Below are positions 58,123 to 64,000 of a stretch of DNA of 64,000 bases, one piece after another. Source of the DNA: an uncultured Oscillibacter sp. GTDB taxonomy: Bacteria > Bacillota > Clostridia > Oscillospirales > Oscillospiraceae. The first letter of the stretch is position 1. Each line of letters begins with the position of its first letter. Below the pieces are notes generated by a model. It made no database searches. It had not been told where the DNA came from and was given only the letters and a program-made list of their open reading frames with translations. The DNA lies in the NCBI GenBank assembly GCA_910576865.1, contig CAJTKE010000003.1:1-64000 (forward strand), read 5' to 3'. Position numbers and translations under genes: made by a program.

Positions 58123-59064
58123 TCACCTCTGCCCTTTGTCGTAAGGCACACCCTCCGCCTTGGGCGCCCGGGACTTCTTGGACGTGAAGGCCAAGACCAC
58201 CAGGGAGATGATGTAAGGCAGCATGTTGTACATGGCCGCCGGGAGGTTCAGGGCCTTGAGGAAGTCAAAGCCGGAGTACACGTTGCCCAGGGCCCGGCAA
58301 AAGCCGAAGAGCAGCGCCGCCAGGGCGATGCGGGTGGGCTTCCACTGGCCGAAGATCATGACGGCCAGGGCCAGGAAGCCGAAGCCCGCCACGCCGTTTT
58401 CAAACTTCCACTCGCTGACGCCGGCGGTGATATACACGATGCCGCCCAGGCCTCCCAGCATGCCGGAGATCAGCACACCGGCGTAACGCATCTTGTAGAC
58501 GTTGATGCCCACGCTGTCCGCCGCCTGGGGGTGCTCGCCGCAGGCCATGAGGCGGAGGCCGAAGCGGGTCTTGTACAGGGACACGTAGGACCCGATGAGG
58601 GCCAGGGCCGCCAGCAGCATGAACCAGTTGAACTCAAAGCTGCCCAGGTTCACCAGGAAGGCCTTTTTGGCGTTGATGTACTGGATGGTGGAGGAGACGT
58701 TGTCCACGCTTTCCGCCGTGTTCATGGCCTTGACGAAGACCGTGGCGGCGGCGGTGCCCAGGAGGTTCATGGCCGTACCCACCAGGGTCTGGTCCGCCTT
58801 GAAGTTGATGGCGGCGACGGCCAGCAGCAGGGAGTACACAACGCCCAGGGCGACGGCCGCCAGGACCACCAGCAGAATCATGGCGAAGGCGGGGGTGCTG
58901 TCCGGGAGGAACTTCATCATCAGCGCGCCGCCCAGGGCGCCCATGACCATGATGCCCTCCAGGCCGATGTTGATGACGCCGGAGTGCTCCGAGAAGCAGC
59001 CGCCCAGGGCCACCAGCAGAAGCACCGACGCGAAGATCAGCGTGTATTGCAGCAGAAGGATCAT
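58123..59064 (-). CDS. Nucleoside ABC transporter permease (NupQ/YufQ-like)
   Basis: A 313-residue permease of the BPD_transp_2 family with eight to nine membrane helices. FSEHSGVINIGLEGIMVMGALGG at the N-terminus is the family signature; GMLGGLGGIVYITAGVSEWKFENGVAGFGFLALAVMIFGQW covers the central loops. It is the second permease of a BmpA-type importer for purine or pyrimidine nucleosides. Its start overlaps the first permease by 4 nt. Confidence 0.92.
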   Translation of the reverse strand: MILLLQYTLIFASVLLLVALGGCFSEHSGVINIGLEGIMVMGALGGALMMKFLPDSTPAFAMILLVVLAAVALGVVYSLLLAVAAINFKADQTLVGTAMNLLGTAAATVFVKAMNTAESVDNVSSTIQYINAKKAFLVNLGSFEFNWFMLLAALALIGSYVSLYKTRFGLRLMACGEHPQAADSVGINVYKMRYAGVLISGMLGGLGGIVYITAGVSEWKFENGVAGFGFLALAVMIFGQWKPTRIALAALLFGFCRALGNVYSGFDFLKALNLPAAMYNMLPYIISLVVLAFTSKKSRAPKAEGVPYDKGQR

Positions 59065-60194
59065 TTCCCGTCGCCTCCTTTCTCAGCGGCCGCTTGCTTC
59101 TTCTCGTCCCGGCGGTTCAGCCAGGCGTTCAGCGCCGTCTTGAAGAAGAGGACGAAGCCGCAGAGGTAGATGATCAGCGCGGAGATGAAATCGGAAATCT
59201 GGGAGGAGTACATGGTCTTGTCCACGTAGGCCCCTCCGTTGGTGATGTGCTGGATGAAGTAGGAGGAGAAGATGGCCCCGATGGGGTTCAGCCCCCCCAG
59301 AAAGGCGGCGGCGATGCCGTTGAAGCCCATGGCGGGGACGGCGGACTGGGTGCACTGCCACTGCTCGAACCCGGTGAGGAACAGCATGGCCGCGCCCATG
59401 CCGGCGAGGCCGCCGGCGATGGCCATGGTCAGGATCAGGTTCTTCCGCTCCCGCATGCCGCAGTACTTGGCGGCGAACTTGTTGCAGCCCGTGGCCTTCA
59501 GCTCATAGCCCAGCTTGGTCTTCTCCAGCAGAACCCAGACCAGCACCGCCACCACGACGGCCAGGGGAATGGCCAGGCCCACGTACTGGTTCTTGCTGAA
59601 CAGCGTCCCCAGGCCCAGGGAGGGGAGGATGGCCCCCTCGTTGGTGCTGGCCAGGGTGAAGGTGTAGGGGCTGGTCTCCTCCTTCACCTTTGTCAGCAGC
59701 ATGTTCACGGAGTACAGGCTGATCCAGTTCAGCATGATGCAGGAGATGACCTCGTTGACGTTGCACCAGGCCTTCAGCAGGCCGGAAATCGCCCCCAGGG
59801 CGGCCCCGGCCAGGACGGCGGCGAGGAGGCACAGGAACCAGGGCAGCTTCAGCCCCAGGGCGCAGTACAGCGCCGCCCCGGTGCCCACCACGTACTGGCC
59901 CGCCGCGCCGATGTTGAAGAGGCCCACCTTGTAGGCGAAGAGCACCGACAGACTGCACATCAGCAGGGGGGCGGTCTTCACCAGGGTGCTGCCGAAGTAG
60001 CGGAGCTGGGCCGTGGACTTGGAGTAGGTCATGAAGTTCTCCACGATGGCCAGGATGGCCCCGTTGGCCCCGGCGGGGTTGATGAGGAACAGGGCGATGT
60101 AGCCCACCAGCAGTCCCAGCAGGATGCACAGCAAAGAGGCCAGCAGAGACTGGACCGCGCCGTTGCGCAGCAGGGAGGTTTTTTCCTGTTTCAT
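59061..60194 (-). CDS. Nucleoside ABC transporter permease (NupP/YufP-like)
   Basis: A 377-residue permease. Compared with its partner it has an N-terminal extension and an insertion. Typical parts are LLMCSLSVLFAYKVGLFNIGAAGQYVVG, NEVISCIMLNWISLYSVN and GFNGIAAAFLGGLNPIGAIFSSYF. It pairs with the NupQ-like permease and is preceded by the ATPase gene by only 3 nt. Confidence 0.92.
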   Translation of the reverse strand: MKQEKTSLLRNGAVQSLLASLLCILLGLLVGYIALFLINPAGANGAILAIVENFMTYSKSTAQLRYFGSTLVKTAPLLMCSLSVLFAYKVGLFNIGAAGQYVVGTGAALYCALGLKLPWFLCLLAAVLAGAALGAISGLLKAWCNVNEVISCIMLNWISLYSVNMLLTKVKEETSPYTFTLASTNEGAILPSLGLGTLFSKNQYVGLAIPLAVVVAVLVWVLLEKTKLGYELKATGCNKFAAKYCGMRERKNLILTMAIAGGLAGMGAAMLFLTGFEQWQCTQSAVPAMGFNGIAAAFLGGLNPIGAIFSSYFIQHITNGGAYVDKTMYSSQISDFISALIIYLCGFVLFFKTALNAWLNRRDEKKQAAAEKGGDGK

Positions 60195-60197
60195 GCC

Positions 60198-61736
60198 TTA
60201 CGCCCCCTTCTTCTTCGCGCCGGCCATGTAGAGGCCCAGCTCTTCCACCGTGACTTCCCTGGGGTCGAACTCGCCCACGATCTCCCCCTCGTACATGACG
60301 AGAATCCGGTCCGAGACGTTCATGACCTCGTCCAGCTCCAGGCTGACCAGCAGCACGCCCTTCCCGGCGTCCCGCTGGGCCACAATCTGCTTGTGGATGT
60401 ACTCGATGGCGCCCACGTCCAATCCCCGGGTGGGCTGGACGGCGATGAGCAGCTCCGGGTCCTTGTCGATCTCCCGGGCGATGATGGCCTTCTGCTGGTT
60501 GCCGCCGGACATGCTCCGGGCCGCCGTCACGGGGCCCTGGCCGGAGCGGACGTCATACTGCTCGATGAGCCCCACGGCGTACTCCCGGATGGCCTTCCGC
60601 TTCAAAAAGCCCGCCGGGGTGACGAAGTGGCTCTCGAAATACCGCTGGAGCACCATGTTGTCCTCCAGGGTGTAGTCCAGGACCAGGCCGTGCTTGTGCC
60701 GGTCCTCGGGGATGTGGCTCATGCCGGAGGTGGAGCGCTTGCGGATGGGGGCCCTGGTGATGTCCCGGCCCCCCAGGGTCAGGGTGCCCTCCTTCAAAGG
60801 CTCCAGGCCGGAGATGCCGTACACCAGCTCCGTCTGGCCGTTGCCGTCGATGCCGGCGATGCAGACGATCTCCCCCCGGCGGACCTGGAAGGAGACGTTT
60901 TTCACCGCGTTGTTCCCGTGCCGCTTGGAGGCCACGGTCATCCCCCTCACGTCCAGCACCACCTCGCCGGGCTTGGAGGGGGCCTTTTCCACGGCAAAGC
61001 TCACGTCCCGGCCCACCATCATGCGGCTCAGCTCCTCCTGAGAGGTCTCCGCGATGTTGACGGTGCCGATGTATTTCCCCTTCCGCAGCACGGAGCAGCG
61101 GTTGGCAACAGACATGATCTCACCCAGCTTGTGGGAGATGAAGAGGATGCTCTTCCCCTCCTTCGCCAGGTTCCGCATGATCTGCATCAGCTCGTCGATC
61201 TCCTGGGGGGTCAGCACGGCGGTGGGCTCGTCGAATATGAGGATCTCGTTCTCCCGGTACAGCATTTTCAGAATCTCGGTGCGCTGCTGCATGCCCACGG
61301 TGATGTCCTCCACCAGGGCGTCCGGGTCCACCCGGAGGCCGTACTTCTCCGAGAGGGCCAGCACCTTTTCCCGGGCCTCCCCCTTCTGGAGAAAGCCGTG
61401 CTTGCAGGGCTCCACGCCCATGATGATGTTGTCCAGGACCGTGAAGCACTCCACCAGCTTGAAGTGCTGGTGGACCATGCCGATGCCAAGATCGTTGGCG
61501 TCGTTGGGGTCCTTGATGGACACCGCCCGCCCGTCCTTTTTGATCACGCCCTCCTCCGGCTGGTACAGGCCGAAGAGGACGCTCATCAGCGTGGACTTCC
61601 CGGCGCCGTTTTCCCCCAGCAGGGCGTGGATCTCGCCCTTTTTCAGCTGCAACGTGATATTGTCGTTGGCCACGATGCCCGGGAACCGCTTGGTGATGTT
61701 CAGCATCTCAATGGCGTAACTCTCTTCCAATTTCAC
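60198..61736 (-). CDS. Nucleoside ABC transporter ATPase (NupO/YufO-like), two ATP-binding domains
   Basis: A 512-residue double ATPase. First domain: LLGENGAGKSTLMSVLFGL, Q-loop VHQHFKL, DEPTAVLTPQEI. Second: CIAGIDGNGQTELVYGISGL (modified Walker A), MSGGNQQKAIIARE, then VQPTRGLDVGAIE in place of the usual DEPTRG; the first Gln-Pro-Thr-Arg suggests an altered Walker B as in sugar and nucleoside ATPases. GTG start at 61736 follows AGGAGGAGG. Confidence 0.92.
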   Translation of the reverse strand: MKLEESYAIEMLNITKRFPGIVANDNITLQLKKGEIHALLGENGAGKSTLMSVLFGLYQPEEGVIKKDGRAVSIKDPNDANDLGIGMVHQHFKLVECFTVLDNIIMGVEPCKHGFLQKGEAREKVLALSEKYGLRVDPDALVEDITVGMQQRTEILKMLYRENEILIFDEPTAVLTPQEIDELMQIMRNLAKEGKSILFISHKLGEIMSVANRCSVLRKGKYIGTVNIAETSQEELSRMMVGRDVSFAVEKAPSKPGEVVLDVRGMTVASKRHGNNAVKNVSFQVRRGEIVCIAGIDGNGQTELVYGISGLEPLKEGTLTLGGRDITRAPIRKRSTSGMSHIPEDRHKHGLVLDYTLEDNMVLQRYFESHFVTPAGFLKRKAIREYAVGLIEQYDVRSGQGPVTAARSMSGGNQQKAIIAREIDKDPELLIAVQPTRGLDVGAIEYIHKQIVAQRDAGKGVLLVSLELDEVMNVSDRILVMYEGEIVGEFDPREVTVEELGLYMAGAKKKGA

Positions 61737-61769
61737 GACCTCCTCCTTTGAAGAAAATGGTTCGTGTAC

Positions 61770-61798
61770 ATTGTACCATATCCCGCCGGGGATTTCAA
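61770..61798 (-). promoter_or_regulatory. Promoter of the ATPase-permease unit
   Basis: TTGAAA (61798-61793), 17 nt, TACAAT (61775-61770) on the minus strand. It allows expression apart from the upstream BMP gene. Confidence 0.6.
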
Positions 61799-61850
61799 AG
61801 CATTTTTTGCAAATTTTACAAAACCCGCCCCTCCCCGGCCCGCGAAAAAC

Positions 61851-61874
61851 GAGGACGGGATTTCTCCCGTCCTC
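61851..61874 (-). terminator. Terminator after the BMP lipoprotein gene
   Basis: 10-bp stem GAGGACGGGA/TCCCGTCCTC (loop of four) followed by GTTTTTC on the minus strand. Confidence 0.85.
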
Positions 61875-61889
61875 GCTGTGCAAAGGTTC

Positions 61890-63080
61890 TTACTTGATGT
61901 TGCCGTACTCGTTCACGGTGATGTTGGCGACCTCCGGCATAGCGGTGATGTCGTCGGACACAGTGACCTTGCCGTCGAACATATCCTTCACCAGGGCCTT
62001 ATAGTCGTCCTGAGAGAAGCCGTCGCCCCACTGGGTGGTCTCCATGGGCAGGAGGACATAGTTGGCGGTGGGATCGTCGCCGGAAACGAGGCCCAGAGCC
62101 TCAGCCTTGCCGCCGTAGTTGCCGAAGTTGCCCGCGGCGACCTCGTCCAGCATGTGGTTCACGGTGGCGCCCAGACCCTTCATGGCGGAGGTCAGCGTCA
62201 AGCCATCGCCGTAAGCGGCGTCGATGGTGAAGGACTGGTCCACGTCCACGCCGATGACCTTGGTGCCGGGAACCTTGACGGCCGCTTCACCAGCGGAAGA
62301 GAAGATTCCGCCGCCGGAGGCGAAGACGCACTCCACGCCCAGGTTCTGATACCAGTTGTCCATATAGGCCGTGATATCGGCGTCTCCGTTAAACTGGTTG
62401 CCGTAAACATACTCAAGGGTGACGTCCGCGCCCAGCTCGCCGGCGGCGGCGTCCGCGCCCTGAACGAAGCCATAGCCGAAGCGCTGCACGGCGGGAACGG
62501 CCATGCCGCCCAGGAAGCCCAGATGCTTGTAGCCCAGCTTCACGGCGGCAACACCGGCCATGTAGCCGCAGAGCTCTTCCTTATAAACGGCGCAATAGGT
62601 GTTGCTGGGAATCGTGCCCACGTCGCCCTCGGCCACGTCCAGAGCGATGAAGCTGATCTCGGGATAGGTGTCCGCCGTCTGGCTGATGGTCTCGGCGAAG
62701 GCGAAGCCGGGCATGACGATGACATTATAATCCTCGTCGGCGGCCTTCTCCACCATGGCCACGCGCTCCGCAGTGGAGTCGCCGGCGGGCTTGAAGTAGT
62801 TGAACTCCACACCGTTGGCCTCACACCAGGCCTTGCAGGCCTCATAGGTGGTCTGGTTGAAGGACTGGTCGGTGATGTCGCCGTAGTCGGTGATCATCGC
62901 GACCTTCATGTCCGGGCTGCTGCTGCCGCCGTCCTCGCTGGGAGTGGAGGCGGGCTCCTGCTGCTGGGTGTCGCCGCCGGTGCTGCCGGAATCACCGGAG
63001 CTGCCGGAGTCCTTGCCGCCGCAGGCGGCCAGGGAGAGGACCATTGCCAAAGTCAGCAGAACTGCAAAAAACTTCTTCAC
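61890..63080 (-). CDS. BMP family nucleoside-binding lipoprotein
   Basis: A 396-residue lipoprotein: GTG start 63080 (GGAAGG upstream), signal KKFFAVLLTLAMVLSLAACGG with lipobox LAAC, Gly/Ser-rich linker, then the BMP/PnrA domain (KVAMITDYGDITDQSFNQTTYEACKAW, NVIVMPGFAFAETI, YMAGVAAVKLGYKHLGFLGG, VECVFASGGGIFSSAG, VIGVDVDQSFTI). An in-frame ATG at 63101 is the alternative start. It is the binding protein of the NupOPQ-type importer and lies before it, separated by a terminator, so it may be made in excess. Confidence 0.93.
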   Translation of the reverse strand: MKKFFAVLLTLAMVLSLAACGGKDSGSSGDSGSTGGDTQQQEPASTPSEDGGSSSPDMKVAMITDYGDITDQSFNQTTYEACKAWCEANGVEFNYFKPAGDSTAERVAMVEKAADEDYNVIVMPGFAFAETISQTADTYPEISFIALDVAEGDVGTIPSNTYCAVYKEELCGYMAGVAAVKLGYKHLGFLGGMAVPAVQRFGYGFVQGADAAAGELGADVTLEYVYGNQFNGDADITAYMDNWYQNLGVECVFASGGGIFSSAGEAAVKVPGTKVIGVDVDQSFTIDAAYGDGLTLTSAMKGLGATVNHMLDEVAAGNFGNYGGKAEALGLVSGDDPTANYVLLPMETTQWGDGFSQDDYKALVKDMFDGKVTVSDDITAMPEVANITVNEYGNIK

Positions 63081-63147
63081 GGAAATCAACCTTCCTTCCA
63101 TTTGTTCCTCTGCCGAAACAGAGGTCTGACCTCAATGGGTCAAACCC

Positions 63148-63176
63148 ATTATAACAATTCCTGCCTGAAATTTCAA
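63148..63176 (-). promoter_or_regulatory. Promoter of the BMP gene
   Basis: TTGAAA (63176-63171), 17 nt, TATAAT (63153-63148) on the minus strand. A GGGTTTGACC/GGTCAAACCC inverted repeat overlaps the start region. Confidence 0.65.
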
Positions 63177-63257
63177 CCGGATTTCCGCATTGTTTTCTTT
63201 TTCGCCAAATTTATGAGGAAGTCCCATAAAAAACCGGTCCCGGCCCCCTGTCATTTT

Positions 63258-63974
63258 TTACCGTTCCGCCATACGGACGGCGGTCTCCAGGGCGATCTCC
63301 ATCATCTCCGTCAAAGAGCTCTGCCGCTCCTCCGGGGGGAGCTCCTCCTTCGTGACCAGGTTGTCCGTGACGGTGCAGATGGTCAGGGCCCGCCTCCCCG
63401 CCTCGGCGGCGGTGGCGTAGAGCCCCGCCGTCTCCATGTCGATGGCCAGGACGCCCATGGGGGCCCATTCCAATCCGCTGCCGTGCTTGTAGTAGAACAC
63501 GTCGGAGCTGAGGATGTTCCCCACCGGGGGCTCAATGCCCCGTTCCCGGGCGGCGGCCACGGCGGTCTCCAGCAGGCGGAAGTCCGCGATGGGGGCGAAG
63601 ACGCCGGGAAGCCGCAGGTGTCCGGCGAAGCCGGAGTCCGTGCAGGCCCCCTGGGCGATCACCAGATCCCGGAGCTTCAGCCTCTCGCTGAGGGCCCCGG
63701 TGGTGCCCACCCGGATGATGTTCTCCACGCCGTAGAAGTGGAAGAGCTCGTGGGCGTAGATGCCGATGCTGGGGATGCCCATGCCGGAGGCCATGGCGGA
63801 GACGGGGACGCCCCTCCAGGTCCCCGTCCAGCCCTGGATGCCCCGGACGTTGTTCACCAGCCGGGGGTTTTCAAAGAAGGTCTCGGCGATGAATTTCGCC
63901 CGGAGGGGGTCGCCGGGCATGAGGACCGTCCGGGCGAAGTCCCCCCGGGACGCCTCGTTGTGGGGCGTGCCCAC
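63258..63974 (-). CDS. deoD: Purine nucleoside phosphorylase, DeoD type
   Basis: A 238-residue trimer/hexamer-type phosphorylase that splits purine nucleosides with phosphate. Marks are TVLMPGDPLRAKFIAETFF, GMGIPSIGIYAHELF, RVGTTGAL, FYYKHGSGLEWAPMGVLAIDMETAGLYATAAE and TVTDNLVTKE (active-site Asp). GTG start 63974 behind GGAGGCC. Together with the BMP importer it forms a nucleoside salvage set. Confidence 0.95.
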   Translation of the reverse strand: MGTPHNEASRGDFARTVLMPGDPLRAKFIAETFFENPRLVNNVRGIQGWTGTWRGVPVSAMASGMGIPSIGIYAHELFHFYGVENIIRVGTTGALSERLKLRDLVIAQGACTDSGFAGHLRLPGVFAPIADFRLLETAVAAARERGIEPPVGNILSSDVFYYKHGSGLEWAPMGVLAIDMETAGLYATAAEAGRRALTICTVTDNLVTKEELPPEERQSSLTEMMEIALETAVRMAER

Positions 63975-63975
63975 G

Positions 63976-64000
63976 TCAGGCCTCCAGGGCCTTCACGGCC
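63976..64000 (-). CDS. C-terminal end of a gene upstream of deoD
   Basis: Only the last codons are in the window: AVKALEA then TGA at 63976-63978. It is 1 nt before the deoD start, so it is in the same operon. Identity cannot be told; cytidine deaminase or phosphopentomutase would be usual neighbours. Confidence 0.5.

Noticed and set aside
59094..61751. Plus-strand open frame of 885 codons opposite the nucleoside ABC genes
   Set aside because: Shadow of three well-supported minus-strand genes; repetitive Gly/Asp/Val/His composition.

Overview
The window looks like chromosome of a GC-rich, spore-forming, anaerobic gut Firmicute of the Oscillospiraceae type (Flavonifractor, Lawsonibacter or Oscillibacter-like). 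The evidence is spoVAC, spoVAD, yqfC, yqfD and ylbJ, S-layer-homology proteins, AGGAGG ribosome sites, TTGACA/TATAAT promoters, DUF4298 and DUF4358 proteins and a YgeW/YgeY/carbamate kinase cluster. Genus is an inference. No rRNA, tRNA, CRISPR array, complete insertion sequence or prophage was seen.

Layout. 0-6 kb: start of a secreted SLH protein, a degenerate integrase-like regulator, a TetR regulator, and a glycosyltransferase/O-antigen-ligase pair. 6.0-6.3 kb: a compact convergent toxin/antisense-RNA module of the Fst (par) type. 6.3-10.2 kb: AIM24 protein, solitary spoVAD with a forespore-type promoter, and a MarR-MATE efflux pair. 10.2-15.9 kb (minus strand): siroheme-dependent sulfite/nitrite reductase, a complete metal- or tetrapyrrole-type ABC importer and a siroheme synthase fusion in one transcription unit. 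16-24.1 kb (minus): branched-chain amino acid operon with two complete acetolactate synthases, a PPC protein, a GIY-YIG-like protein and ilvC. It is preceded by a leader peptide rich in Ile, Leu and Val and by an attenuator. 24.3-25.5 kb: SLH-CAP secreted protein. 25.6-31.6 kb: arcC-ygeW-ygeY, divergent from a YheO-type regulator and a fold-type II PLP enzyme. 31.7-36.6 kb: a small-RNA locus, a ribbon-helix-helix gene with a repeat-rich operator, DUF4358 lipoprotein, ATP-grasp ligase, PEBP protein and NCS2 permease. 36.7-41.5 kb: ComEA-like protein, response regulator, histidine kinase, GerMN lipoprotein and a D,D-carboxypeptidase. 41.5-49.8 kb: nitroreductase, thrH-DUF1015, PilZ protein, spoVAC, hemW, PF06541 membrane protein, a frameshifted DUF4298 gene, mreB and comFC. 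49.8-54 kb: three small XRE repressors, recD2 and two further copies of the small-RNA element. 54-58 kb: ybeY, phoH, yqfD, yqfC, ylbJ. 58-64 kb: nucleoside ABC importer of the BMP family with purine nucleoside phosphorylase.

The most notable systems are two kinds of tiny toxin-like modules. One (6.0-6.3 kb) matches every hallmark of an Fst/par type I toxin-antitoxin locus: small membrane peptide, opposing promoters, bidirectional terminator, and direct repeats that make the antisense RNA complementary to the early toxin codons. The other (about 31.7, 50.4 and 53.3 kb) is a small-RNA family of about 95 nt with covarying hairpins. It is transcribed against a 28-residue hydrophobic peptide. The 53.3 kb copy is complete, with matching inward promoters inside inverted repeats; the 31.7 kb copy has lost the toxin start codon and promoter but kept the antisense promoter; the 50.4 kb copy is divergent. 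I do not recognise this second family as described.
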